64,000 nucleotides of DNA from DRQF01 sp964559135 (GTDB lineage: Bacteria > Planctomycetota > GCA-002687715 > DRQF01): NCBI GenBank assembly GCA_964559135.1, contig CAZLGG010000005.1, positions 1 through 64,000 on the forward strand. The letters are read 5' to 3'. The position numbers and the translations under genes were made by a program. This document shows, in pieces, positions 17,543 to 26,455 of the stretch; the first letter of the stretch is position 1, and each line of letters begins with the position of its first letter. The notes beneath the pieces are model-generated. The model worked only from the letters and a program-made list of their open reading frames with translations. It had not been told where the DNA came from and made no database searches.

Positions 17543-18345
17543 AGCGGTTTCTCGTCATCAATGCTGACGACGCGGGACTCGACCCCCGCTTGGACGCCGT
17601 CATTCTCGAACTGGCCCGTGGACCGTTGAAGTCGGCATCCGTCTTGACGACGCAGAAGGGATTCCGAAGCTTCACGGCCCGTGCGTTGGATCTCGGCATG
17701 GGCCTCGGCCTCCATTTCGATCTCACGACGGGCCCGGCGCTGGGGGGGCCCTACGCAACGCTGACGGACCGGCAGGGCCGCTTCATCACCCCGAAAGAGG
17801 AGGTCTGGAAGCGAGCGCTCGCAGGGGCCATCGACCCTCGCGAGGTCGCCATCGAGGCGCGTCTTCAGTGGGAGGCTCTCCTCGACGCCGGCGTCCGACC
17901 GGACCACATCGACGGACACAATCACGTCCATGTCCTTCCGGGGGTCTTCGAGGGCCTCGTCGCCGCACTGGGTCACGTCACCGACGTATTCTTCCGCATC
18001 CCTCTCGGACGCGGTCCCGACACGGGGCGCTGTCCCCACGTCCGCCGTCACGCCGCCGCACTGCGCTCCCATCCGGATCGGATTCCCGCTGGATGGCGAC
18101 GGGTACAGGCCTTCACGGGCCATCGTTTCATGGAGAGGCCCACCAGCCTGTCCGAACTCGAGGTCTTCGACGACGAGGACGTACGGTCCGTCGAATGGAT
18201 GGTTCATCCAGGCCGCTCCGACCTCTCTCCTTTCCGCGCGGACGGTCGCCGGAGGCAGGAGGTCGACGTGCTTCGCTCGCAGGAATTGAGGCTGCAACTC
18301 GAGAAGCATGGCCTCGTCTCCTGCCGATTCGGGGATATCCCGTGA
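17539..18345 (+). CDS. ChbG/HpnK-like (YdjC-family) carbohydrate deacetylase
   Basis: The 268-residue protein matches the YdjC/ChbG family of metal-dependent sugar N-deacetylases. Diagnostic features are NADDAG at residues 8-13 (metal Asp), GLHFDLT in the next strand, and HIDGHNHVHVLP, which supplies the His/Asp metal ligands. Relatives deacetylate chitooligosaccharides, or GlcNAc in hopanoid or glycan precursors. The start at ATG 17539 overlaps the methyltransferase stop (ATGA), and the stop overlaps the glycosyltransferase start (GTGA). The linkage to a glycosyltransferase suggests that a deacetylated glycan or glycolipid is the product, but the substrate is not identified. Confidence 0.88.
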   Translation: MKRFLVINADDAGLDPRLDAVILELARGPLKSASVLTTQKGFRSFTARALDLGMGLGLHFDLTTGPALGGPYATLTDRQGRFITPKEEVWKRALAGAIDPREVAIEARLQWEALLDAGVRPDHIDGHNHVHVLPGVFEGLVAALGHVTDVFFRIPLGRGPDTGRCPHVRRHAAALRSHPDRIPAGWRRVQAFTGHRFMERPTSLSELEVFDDEDVRSVEWMVHPGRSDLSPFRADGRRRQEVDVLRSQELRLQLEKHGLVSCRFGDIP

Positions 18346-19331
18346 GAGTCCTCATCATCGAACCACGCCTCGCGCACCGAGGGCGAGGAAACCTGACGAC
18401 GACGCGTCGATGGACACAGGGACTCAGAGCAAAAGGGGTCGATGTCGTGACCGCGGCGCCGGACGAAGTCGGGGGTCTCGACGATGACGCGTTCGATGTC
18501 GTTCATGCCCATCACGCCGGCCGTTCCGGGCCCGCCGGGGTCACTCTGGCGCACAGGCACCGCCTTCCTCTCGTCGTGAGTTCCGGGGGCACCGACATCC
18601 GGGGGCCCCGCGCTTTCACCCCCGAGACGCAAGACGTCTTGCGGAAGGCCGACCTCGTCATCTCACCCTTCTCCTCCGACGCCGACGTCCTCGAGGACGC
18701 CCTGGGAGGCGCGGTCCCCTTCGCAGCCGTACCTCGCGGAATCCCCGTCGGAACACCGCCCGTGCCCCCGGAGGTTTCGGAGTCCAATCGCTGGCTCTTC
18801 TCGGGCGGTCTACGGGACGTCAAAGACCCCCTCCTCGCCGCGCGTACCGCCGCGGCCGCGCGACGCGCGGGCTTCGACGTCGTCCTGGACATCTACGGAC
18901 CGGCGATCGACGAGGGCCTTCTCCGTGACCTCGAAGACGCACTCGCCCAGACCCCCGACCGCTACCACGGCGAGGTGTCCCCGCGAGCCATGGGCGAAAT
19001 CTACACGTCCCATGATCTTCTGATCAACAGCTCGATCAGCGAAGGAGCCTCGAACAGCATCCTCGAAGGGTGGCGAAGCGGGCTCGTCGTGCTGGCCCGA
19101 CGCGCACCGGGGAACGTCGAAATGCTCCGCGATGCGCGCAAGGAAATCGCCTTCCTCTTCGACGAGAAGCGTCTCCTCGATGCGCCGATGCGCGATTGGC
19201 TGAGGGCAGCCATGGGCGATCGCCGCGCCAACGCGCGACGTGCGTGGGAACACGTCAGGGACCACCACTCCCTGGAGAGGGAGATCGATGCACTCCTCGG
19301 GGCCTACCGGCGCGTGGTTGCTATGGGCTGA
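18342..19331 (+). CDS. Glycosyltransferase family 4-like protein
   Basis: This 329-residue protein starts at GTG 18342, overlapping the previous stop as GTGA. It has a GT-B layout: an N-terminal Rossmann half (MRVLIIEPRL, then a VVHAHHAGRSGP segment and SSGGTDIRG) and a C-terminal half with WLFSGGLRDVKDPLLAARTA. The nucleotide-sugar site resembles the GT4 EX7E motif: INSSISEGASNSILEGWRSG. It is shorter than most GT4 enzymes (about 370 residues). A cytoplasmic enzyme adding a sugar to a lipid or small-molecule acceptor is the simplest reading. Its last 11 bases overlap the 3' end of the convergent sulfatase-like gene. Confidence 0.87.
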   Translation: MRVLIIEPRLAHRGRGNLTTTRRWTQGLRAKGVDVVTAAPDEVGGLDDDAFDVVHAHHAGRSGPAGVTLAHRHRLPLVVSSGGTDIRGPRAFTPETQDVLRKADLVISPFSSDADVLEDALGGAVPFAAVPRGIPVGTPPVPPEVSESNRWLFSGGLRDVKDPLLAARTAAAARRAGFDVVLDIYGPAIDEGLLRDLEDALAQTPDRYHGEVSPRAMGEIYTSHDLLINSSISEGASNSILEGWRSGLVVLARRAPGNVEMLRDARKEIAFLFDEKRLLDAPMRDWLRAAMGDRRANARRAWEHVRDHHSLEREIDALLGAYRRVVAMG

Positions 19332-22047
19332 AGCGAGCCGGGTCCACGGGGAGCGTGACTCCTTCGGCCGGAGCGATGCGCAACTGCGTCTCCACGCTCT
19401 CCAGCCTGACCGCTGCCAGCCAGGCTTGCATGCCCCGAATCGCCGTCAGCCGCCCGCGACTGTTTTCGGTTGCGAAATTCATGGTTCGGAGGCGGGAAGG
19501 GGCGGTCAGGGACGGACCGGCCAGTTTCAGGACGACCAAGATTCCCTGACCCGTGGGACTCGGAGCAAGGAAACTCGTCGCTTCCACACTCCAGGTGTCC
19601 TCGTGCCTTGGAGACGCGACGCCCCCCACGGGTCCGAGAGCGGCCAAAGCCTCCAGGGCCGCCAGACGCCAGACCTCCGGTCCCTGCTCCGCGACCCGCT
19701 CGAGGGTGAGGCGTGCGCCCGGGGGCGCCCGATGCGCGAGAGCCAGCCGCCTGAGCTCGCCGACGATACGTCCCTCCAAGGCGCGGACGCTCCGGTAGCG
19801 CCGACGGGAGAACTCGAACATGGGCACGCGCCTGGGGTCCCCACTCGCACTCAGGACGCCCAATAGGGGCAGAGCCATGGGCTCCGGCAGGTCGGGAAGC
19901 AGCAGACTGGCGACCGCCCAGTCGGCGGCGAACTCGTCTCCGCGCTCGGCGAGCAAAGACACGGCCCGAAACAGGTCCTCCCCCTGGAGAGCGAAAAGAG
20001 CGCGCTTGCGAATGCGCGGATTCGAAGACTCGAGGTCCGGTGCCCGAGCGAGGAGTGCCTCCGCGTCCTTCGCGGTCTTCACGTGGTTTCCTGAATCGGA
20101 TGCATTCTCGTCGGTCGGCGCGGGAAACACCGGCGTCTTGGGGTGAGCATTGGGAGCCACGGGGATGCGGACGGCAAAGGCCAACGACGCATCGAGGAAC
20201 GTCACCAGCTCATCCCGGCGCTGCTGGGAGAGACCAAGAGCGCGCGGATCATCCTCGTGGGGATCCTTCTCGAGATCGAAGAAAGCGGTCCGCCCGGTGG
20301 CCTCGTCGCGGATGATCTTCAACGACCCGTCGATCGCGGCCACCTGACGCCCGCCCCCCGGCGTCGCCAACTGAGCCAAAGCGAAGGGGTGCGGCTCGGC
20401 CTCGTCCAGAAGAGTGGGCAGAAGCGACTCGCCTTGCAGGGGCTGTGTCGGAGACACCTCGAAGGCCTCCAGGACGGTGGGCGCCAAATCGATGAGTTCG
20501 ACGAGTCGTCCCACGTTCTTGCCGACGGTTTGTCCGGGCCACCGGAGGATCAAAGGCACTCGGAGGACTTCTTCGTAGAGGGTCGAGCCGTGAAAGCTCC
20601 CCCCATGTTCTCCGAATTCCTCTCCATGGTCGCCGTGGATGACGACGAGGCTCGTGTCCAGGACACGTCGGCCGATCTCACTGGAGAAGAACTCGGACAG
20701 CCTGCGATCGACATGGAGGATGGCCGCGTCATAGAGATCCACCGGGCGGTTCCCGAAGTCGGAGGTCTTCTTCCGCGGCGGCCCGTGAACCTCCATGACA
20801 TGGAGCCAGTGGAACCCCCCTTGCTCTTTCGTCTCGGCCACATCTCGCGCAAGTTCGCGGAGCCCGTCCTCGATGCGTCCAGGTCCGGTCGATCCGGGCA
20901 AGTGCCACACGGCGAATCCCCGCGAGAACGCCCGGAAAATCGTCTCCAGATGTTCCCGGCCATAGGCCGGGTAACCAAACGTCGACCAGCCTCGCCGGGA
21001 AAGAATCTCGGCAAGCGTCGACTCCTCGACCGGTGGATGACCGAGACCCTGCCGCCGGAAGTTGAGAGCGTCCGGGTATCGTCCGATGAACGTCGAGAGA
21101 ATGCTTCCCCGACTGTCGGAAGCCTGGGAATGGGCGCGGGCAAACACGAAGGACGACTCGGACAACGCGTCGAGAAAGGGCGTGGTCCGTCGGGTGTAAC
21201 CCCCAAAGCCGCAGTGGTCGGCTCGGAGGGCGTCGATGGTGATCCAGACCACGCGTCGAGGCTTCTTCAGCCCGAAACTCCTCTCCAGCGCGCCGAGCCG
21301 CCCCGACACGACGGGCCCCCTCCTCTCGAGGAAGATCTCGATATCCGTCGAGTGGATCGGCGGACGATGGGGTCGCAGCCGTGAGACGATCCATGCGTAC
21401 AGCCTCTCGCCGGGCGCCCTCGGCGTGATGGGGGCCGGCCGATTCGCCAACACACCCAAGCCCACGGCCAACGTGATGGCCGCCACGACGCCCATGCCGG
21501 GTCGCTCTCGGAGAGTTGCCCCGAATCGCGCCGCGGCGTAGACGGCGATGAGCGCTGCCAACGCATGCGGTCCCGGATACTGGGCCGCATAGACATGCCG
21601 CGCCGCCAGGGCCCCCCCCAGGGCGACGAAGAGCATGATGAGACCCGCGATGGAGAACTTTCCCCTCTGGATTCCACCGTCCAACTCGAGAAACACCGCC
21701 GCTCCCGCGGCCAGGATCAACCCGGCCGCCAGAACGGGACCCTGCCGTCCCGCAAGATGAGTGCTCCCCAGGAATCGTCCCGAGACCCACAGGGCCGGCC
21801 CCAGCAGCAAGAGCAAGTCACCGAGCAGGAGGGCTGCGGGGTGAGTCCGCCCGTCGACCAAGAAGAAGGCCAAGAACGCACTTCTCAGGCGTCGAAACCC
21901 ATGGCGCACTGGAACCAGGAGAACGCCCGACAAGGCCACGCCCCACAGGTCGGCCGCCACATCGCGAAACGAGACACCAAGCCCGGAGGCCAAAGCGCCC
22001 AAGGTGAGCACGGCGCCACCCATGAGCACCGCCTGCCACCGCCTCAT
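19321..22047 (-). CDS. Membrane-anchored sulfatase-like protein lacking a canonical nucleophile
   Basis: The first 200 or so of 908 residues contain about six membrane helices. They are followed by an alkaline-phosphatase-superfamily domain (about 262-610) and a helical C-terminus that may hold HEAT-like repeats. Metal motifs are clear: ITIDALRADHCG (Asp272, Asp277) and VIHGDHGEEFGEHGG (Asp473, His474), plus FHGSTLYEEVLRVPLIL. The nucleophile site, normally C/S-x-P/A-x-R, reads Ala309-Ser-Asp-Ser-Arg313. No formylglycine precursor occupies the expected place, although Ser310 is adjacent. The enzyme could be a Ser-dependent phospho- or sulfotransferase, or a non-catalytic binder. Its stop overlaps the 3' end of the glycosyltransferase gene. 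Its start overlaps the FGE-like gene by ATGA. Confidence 0.8.
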   Translation of the reverse strand: MRRWQAVLMGGAVLTLGALASGLGVSFRDVAADLWGVALSGVLLVPVRHGFRRLRSAFLAFFLVDGRTHPAALLLGDLLLLLGPALWVSGRFLGSTHLAGRQGPVLAAGLILAAGAAVFLELDGGIQRGKFSIAGLIMLFVALGGALAARHVYAAQYPGPHALAALIAVYAAARFGATLRERPGMGVVAAITLAVGLGVLANRPAPITPRAPGERLYAWIVSRLRPHRPPIHSTDIEIFLERRGPVVSGRLGALERSFGLKKPRRVVWITIDALRADHCGFGGYTRRTTPFLDALSESSFVFARAHSQASDSRGSILSTFIGRYPDALNFRRQGLGHPPVEESTLAEILSRRGWSTFGYPAYGREHLETIFRAFSRGFAVWHLPGSTGPGRIEDGLRELARDVAETKEQGGFHWLHVMEVHGPPRKKTSDFGNRPVDLYDAAILHVDRRLSEFFSSEIGRRVLDTSLVVIHGDHGEEFGEHGGSFHGSTLYEEVLRVPLILRWPGQTVGKNVGRLVELIDLAPTVLEAFEVSPTQPLQGESLLPTLLDEAEPHPFALAQLATPGGGRQVAAIDGSLKIIRDEATGRTAFFDLEKDPHEDDPRALGLSQQRRDELVTFLDASLAFAVRIPVAPNAHPKTPVFPAPTDENASDSGNHVKTAKDAEALLARAPDLESSNPRIRKRALFALQGEDLFRAVSLLAERGDEFAADWAVASLLLPDLPEPMALPLLGVLSASGDPRRVPMFEFSRRRYRSVRALEGRIVGELRRLALAHRAPPGARLTLERVAEQGPEVWRLAALEALAALGPVGGVASPRHEDTWSVEATSFLAPSPTGQGILVVLKLAGPSLTAPSRLRTMNFATENSRGRLTAIRGMQAWLAAVRLESVETQLRIAPAEGVTLPVDPARFSP

Positions 22048-23183
22048 CGTCGGAATTCCCCGTAGACGCGAAAGCCGATCCGCTCCGACCTGGCAAAGGG
22101 GCTCTCGCCCCTACGATAGGCCAGATGGATTCGATCGGTGATCGGGTCGAGCGTCTCTCCCATGACAACCCGTCGTCGCTCGCCGTCCTTGGTCAACACC
22201 CACTCCGAAACGCCGGACGCGCAGTGGAACAATCCATAGGGAGAACGAAGTTCGGGATGACTTCGGACTCGCAGAACAGGATCCAGAATGCCGCGCGCCT
22301 GAGGAGACTTCGGTTCGAGCCCCCAGGGGAAGGGCCTCCCGTCGACACCTCGAGCGCCGCGTTCCCATTCCGAACGGGTGGGGAGTCGGTGGCGAAGGAT
22401 GGGGGAACCAGACGCCTCGGAATCATCCAGATACCGACAGAACGCCAGGGCGTCGAAAAAGCTCGCCCAAGACATGGGTGCGTCGGGCGACCCTTTCCGC
22501 AAGACGGTCTCCCAGACGTCTCTCCCCTCGACGATCGGCCGATGACCGGGACAGCCCTTGGGTGAGAGGGTTCGCTCCTCGTCCGAGCAAAAGGGCCCGA
22601 AACCTCGAGCGTCTCGATCCGCAGCTTCATCCCTTGCCAGAAAGCGTGCGTACTCGCCGACGGACACCTCGGTGAGAGAGAGGAAAAAGCCATCCGTGTC
22701 GTGCGGCATTCCCGCGTCGTCGATGGGCACCTCGAGATGCATTCCCATGCCGGCGAGTCCGGCCCCCCCGGGCACATAGGCATACCCATCGGGAGGCGGT
22801 GCCAGGCGCAGCGTCAATGCGTCGCCGGAGCGCAGGAGGACCTCGATGGATCGATCTCGCCACCGAACGGTCCAAACGCCCTCGGGGAGCGGCAAGCTCT
22901 CGTTCGATCCACGGAGCGTCCAGACCCGCTCGACGGGGTGGGATGGCCGTGCGAACCAAGACGCTCGTCGACTCATCGCCGCGTGCAGAGTTTCACCGTC
23001 TTCGAATCCCTGGACGACGACACGCGCCACGGGAGGGGATTCCGCCCGTTTGAGAGCACGGGAGAGATCGCGCCGTCCGGTCCAACTCCACACCAGGCCT
23101 CCCACGGTCACGGCCAAGAGGAAGGACAAGGTCCTGAGGGGATGAAGACGGGGCGGCCCTGATTCCACGTCAGCAACTCCCAT
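22044..23183 (-). CDS. FGE-sulfatase (SUMF1-like) domain membrane protein
   Basis: The 379-residue protein begins with a membrane helix (about residues 18-34). An unrecognised beta domain follows, then a C-type-lectin-like formylglycine-generating-enzyme fold from about 135: FFLSLTEVSVGEYARFL, MSWASFFDALAFCRYLD, RLPTRSEWERGARG, SPYGLFHCASGVSEWV and a final ERIGFRV. In true FGE the active cysteines lie in the RGGSW..C region. Here that stretch reads RVVMGETLD without cysteine, so catalysis is unlikely and a binding or scaffold role fits better. It is translationally coupled (ATGA) to a sulfatase-like gene that itself lacks the cysteine FGE would modify. Both therefore seem to have drifted away from formylglycine chemistry together. 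Confidence 0.82.
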   Translation of the reverse strand: MGVADVESGPPRLHPLRTLSFLLAVTVGGLVWSWTGRRDLSRALKRAESPPVARVVVQGFEDGETLHAAMSRRASWFARPSHPVERVWTLRGSNESLPLPEGVWTVRWRDRSIEVLLRSGDALTLRLAPPPDGYAYVPGGAGLAGMGMHLEVPIDDAGMPHDTDGFFLSLTEVSVGEYARFLARDEAADRDARGFGPFCSDEERTLSPKGCPGHRPIVEGRDVWETVLRKGSPDAPMSWASFFDALAFCRYLDDSEASGSPILRHRLPTRSEWERGARGVDGRPFPWGLEPKSPQARGILDPVLRVRSHPELRSPYGLFHCASGVSEWVLTKDGERRRVVMGETLDPITDRIHLAYRRGESPFARSERIGFRVYGEFRR

Positions 23184-23357
23184 CAGAGAGACTGCGGACG
23201 CTGCTCCACGATCTCATGAGCGCATACGAATTCGCATCTCGCATGCGCTGATCTTATCCCCGGCCGCGGACGAGGAGAAACAGGGAGTACGGCCCTCCCC
23301 TTCGACGCGATCGACGGGTACACTCTGAAGTCCCCAGCGAGAACGAAGGAGACCGAC

Positions 23358-24659
23358 TTGCAGCGCGCTATCATCCTCTCATTGTTCGTTTCCCTCGGCG
23401 TTGGCGTCGTCCGCGGCCAGGAAAAACCCGTCGTGTTTACGGGTGCACGCATTCTTCCCATCAGCGGTCCGCCCATCGAGGAAGGAGTCCTCATCATCCA
23501 AGGGGGGAAGATCGTCTCCGTAGGCCCCTTGGAAGGCGCGAACATTCCGCCCGACGCCACGCGTCACGAGGTCTCGGGCGTCATCATGCCGGGTCTCATC
23601 GACACCCACAGCCACATCGGCGGCCCTTCGGGCGGCGACGCCTCCCAGCCCATTCAACCCGAGTGTCGCGTCCTCGATTCCATCAATGTCCTCGACCCCT
23701 CGATCCAGAAGGCCCAGGCCGGCGGCATCACAACCGTCAACGTCATGCCTGGATCGGGCCACCTGAGCTCCGGTCAAACGGTTTACATCAAGCTGAGGGA
23801 CGCCGAAAGCATCGAAGACCTCCTCATCCGCGACGAGAACGGACAGGGCTTGGGCGGCCTCAAGATGGCCAACGGGACGAATTCCCAGAGGAAACCACCG
23901 TTCCCAGGCACGCGGGGCAAGTCCGCGGCCCTCGTCCGCCAGGCCTACATCGACGCCATCGAGTACAGGAACAAGATCCGCGCGGCAGGCGATGACGTCT
24001 CCAAGAGACCGGCGCGCAACCTGAGACTCGAAGCTCTCGTCGAAGTCCTCGACGGGCGCCGCGTGGTACACCACCACACGCACCGCGCCGACGACATCGT
24101 CACGGTGCTCCGATTAGCGAAGGAGTTCGGTTTTCGCGTCGTTCTCCATCACGTCAGCGAAGGGTGGAAGGTCGCAAATGAGATCGCCCGCGCCAAGGTC
24201 CCCTGTTCCGTCATCCTTCTGGACAGCCCGGGAGGCAAGCTCGAAGCCACAGGCCTTCGAGCCGAAACCGCGGGCATTCTCGAGCGGGCGGGGGTGGACG
24301 TCACGATCCACACGGACGACCCGATCACGGACTCCCGCCTCTTCTTGCGATCGGGCGCACTCGCCGTCCGAGCAGGCATGACGCGCAAAGGGGCTTTGGA
24401 GGCTCTCACGATCGCGGGTGCACGCGCCCTCGACCTCGAGAAGCGGATCGGAAGTCTCGAAGCCGGCAAAGATGCCGACTTCATTCTCCTGTCCGGTGAC
24501 CCCTTCAGCGTCAACACGAAGGTTCTCGCAACCTGGGTCGAGGGCAGAAAGGTCTTCGACCGCAGCGACCCCAAGGACCGCCTTTGGGCTGTCGGCGGCT
24601 GGGGCGCCAGTCGGGGGCAGATCTTCGAACTCGGATGCCTGACGGGGGAGATCAAGTGA
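23358..24659 (+). CDS. Secreted amidohydrolase, imidazolonepropionase-like, complete metal site
   Basis: The protein has 433 residues and starts at TTG 23358 behind an AAGGAGA site. It has a signal peptide ending near VVRGQEK, and is exported. The amidohydrolase metal ligands are all present: His84 and His86 in IDTHSHIGG, VVHHHTHRADDI, VLHHVSEGW and the final Asp region TIHTDDPITDSR. The C-terminal LEAGKDADFILLSGDPF segment is the usual small beta-sandwich of the superfamily. Relatives hydrolyse cyclic amides or peptides such as prolidase-like substrates; no specific substrate is implied. It shares one base with the start of a related, degenerate paralogue, so the two are made together. Confidence 0.88.
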   Translation: MQRAIILSLFVSLGVGVVRGQEKPVVFTGARILPISGPPIEEGVLIIQGGKIVSVGPLEGANIPPDATRHEVSGVIMPGLIDTHSHIGGPSGGDASQPIQPECRVLDSINVLDPSIQKAQAGGITTVNVMPGSGHLSSGQTVYIKLRDAESIEDLLIRDENGQGLGGLKMANGTNSQRKPPFPGTRGKSAALVRQAYIDAIEYRNKIRAAGDDVSKRPARNLRLEALVEVLDGRRVVHHHTHRADDIVTVLRLAKEFGFRVVLHHVSEGWKVANEIARAKVPCSVILLDSPGGKLEATGLRAETAGILERAGVDVTIHTDDPITDSRLFLRSGALAVRAGMTRKGALEALTIAGARALDLEKRIGSLEAGKDADFILLSGDPFSVNTKVLATWVEGRKVFDRSDPKDRLWAVGGWGASRGQIFELGCLTGEIK

Positions 24660-25879
24660 TGCATCGAAAAACTCTCCCGACCGTCCTCGCAGCATGCCTC
24701 GTTCTCTCGAGTGTCCCTATGGCTCAGAACTTGGCAGTAAAGGCGGCCCGCATCCACACCGTCTCCGGCCAAGTCATCGAAAACGGGGTCATCGTGGTTC
24801 GCGATGGCAAGATCGCCGCGATCGGGCCCGCCGCCGCCACTCAGATTCCCGAGGGGTTCCAGACCCTCGAAGCGGCCATCGCCACACCCGGCCTCATCGA
24901 CGCCCACAGCGTCGCCGGGCTTGGCGGTTGGCTCAACCAGCCGCACGATTCCGATGAGCATGAGACCGACCCGGCCATTCAACCGGAGCTTCGCGCTCTC
25001 GATGCCTACAATTCCCGCGAGCCCCTCATCGCGTGGTTGCGCGGCCACGGCGTCACGACGATTCATACGGGGTTCGACACGCGCGGACTGATTTCGGGAA
25101 CGAGCGTTCTCGTCAAGACCCGGGAGGCCCCCCTCGCTGACGTGGTCCTGAATCCGAAGGCCATGGTCCTCGCCAGTCTTTCCGACGGCGCCCGCGCCAC
25201 CGGCGGCAAGTCACCAGGCACCAAAGCCAAAATGGCTGCGATGATTCGCCAGGCCCTCATCGAAGCCGGAGAGTATGCAGCCAAGCGCTCGCTCGAAGAC
25301 GCGACCAAGCGACCGGACCGCAACCTTCGCCGGGAGGCCCTGGCGGACGTCTTGGCGGGGAAGCGCCCTCTCCTCGTCACGGCCGAACGCGACCGCGACA
25401 TTCGAACGGCGCTCCGTCTTCAAAAAGAATTCGGATTCCGCCTCATCCTCGACGGCGGCGCGGAGATCTACCGTGCTCTCGATGTCGTCTCCGCGGCCAA
25501 GATCCCGGTCATCATTCACCCCACGATGGCCCGCAGTCGGGGCGAGCGTGAAAACCTTTCCGTCGAGACCGCGGGAAAGCTGCGGGCGAACGGCATTCTC
25601 TTCGGATTTCAAAGCGGGTACGAGTCCTACGTCCCCAAGACTCGTGTCGTCCTCTTCGAAGCGGCCATTGCCGCCGCCAACGGCCTGGGTGCCGACGCGG
25701 CGCTCCGCGCCCTCACGCTGGATGCCGCACGCATCCTCGGTGTGGAGAAGCGCGTGGGTTCCTTGGACGTGGGCAAGGACGCGGACATCGTGCTGTTCGA
25801 CGGCGCACCTTTCGAATACACGACCCACGTGGTGGGCGTGATCATCGATGGACATGTCGTGAGCCAAACAAAGCGATGA
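24659..25879 (+). CDS. Secreted amidohydrolase-fold paralogue with lost metal ligands
   Basis: This is a 406-residue paralogue of the preceding protein with the same order of motifs and a signal peptide ending near SSVPMAQN. ATG 24659 overlaps the previous stop as TGATG. The metal site is dismantled. The HxH motif reads DAHSVAG (His83 kept, second His now Val). The His-rich VVHHHTH region is replaced by LLVTAERDRDI, HHVSEGW by LDGGAEIY and HTDDPI by FGFQSGYES. The fold-defining C-terminal VGSLDVGKDADIVLFDGAPF remains. It is best read as a pseudoenzyme, perhaps a binding partner or heteromer subunit of the active neighbour. A different chemistry with other ligands cannot be excluded. Confidence 0.85.
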   Translation: MHRKTLPTVLAACLVLSSVPMAQNLAVKAARIHTVSGQVIENGVIVVRDGKIAAIGPAAATQIPEGFQTLEAAIATPGLIDAHSVAGLGGWLNQPHDSDEHETDPAIQPELRALDAYNSREPLIAWLRGHGVTTIHTGFDTRGLISGTSVLVKTREAPLADVVLNPKAMVLASLSDGARATGGKSPGTKAKMAAMIRQALIEAGEYAAKRSLEDATKRPDRNLRREALADVLAGKRPLLVTAERDRDIRTALRLQKEFGFRLILDGGAEIYRALDVVSAAKIPVIIHPTMARSRGERENLSVETAGKLRANGILFGFQSGYESYVPKTRVVLFEAAIAAANGLGADAALRALTLDAARILGVEKRVGSLDVGKDADIVLFDGAPFEYTTHVVGVIIDGHVVSQTKR

Positions 25880-26454
25880 CTCTGGGCCTTGCGAGCGCGA
25901 CCGACGCCTCATGGACGAAGCTGGCCTTGGCCCACCTGGATGAGATCCTCGTCGATCACGCCCACTGTGAGAAGAAGGCCGCCAGCACGGCGCTGAGCCT
26001 CGTGTTCAAGTATATGGAGCACACGCATTTCCTCCCCGTGTTGAGCGCCCTCGCCCGAGAGGAATTGCGGCATTTCGAGCAGGTCCTGCGGCACTTGGAT
26101 GCGCGGGAGATTCCATTCCGCAGGCAAAAGCCGTCCCCGTACGCAGGAAGACTCATGGAAGCCTGCCGCAAGGACGAACCCGATCGCCTCCTCGACGTGC
26201 TCATCATCTGCTCCCTCATCGAGGCCCGAAGCCTCGAACGCATGGGGCTCCTCCGCGATGCCATCGACGAGGAGGATCTCTCGCGTTTTTACGGGAATCT
26301 TCTGGCGAGCGAGGCGCGCCACCGCGCCGCCTATCTGGACCTCGCCCGAAGCGTTTTTCCGCCCGAAGACGTTGCACGTCGCCATGGTGAACTGGCCCTG
26401 CACGAAGCCCGGGTGATCGCGGAAGCTCCGCCGTGGCCCCGCATGCACTGTTAG
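25876..26454 (+). CDS. miaE: tRNA-(ms2io6A)-hydroxylase MiaE
   Basis: The 192-residue protein matches MiaE, a di-iron monooxygenase that hydroxylates 2-methylthio-N6-isopentenyladenosine at position 37 of tRNAs reading codons that start with U. Ligand motifs are EILVDHAHCEKKAAS, LAREELRHFEQVLRH (ExxH), IICSLIEARSLERM and LASEARHRAAYLDLA. Length is typical for the family. The ATG overlaps the amidohydrolase stop (ATGA), so it rides in that operon without an obvious pathway link. No miaA or miaB lies in the window. The gene converges on the NagZ-like gene with one base between the stops. Confidence 0.92.
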   Translation: MTLGLASATDASWTKLALAHLDEILVDHAHCEKKAASTALSLVFKYMEHTHFLPVLSALAREELRHFEQVLRHLDAREIPFRRQKPSPYAGRLMEACRKDEPDRLLDVLIICSLIEARSLERMGLLRDAIDEEDLSRFYGNLLASEARHRAAYLDLARSVFPPEDVARRHGELALHEARVIAEAPPWPRMHC

Positions 26455-26455
26455 G

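Noticed and set aside
20143..21384. 413-codon frame antisense to the sulfatase-like gene
   Set aside because: A typical shadow frame; composition is Arg/Gly/Pro-biased with no start signal.
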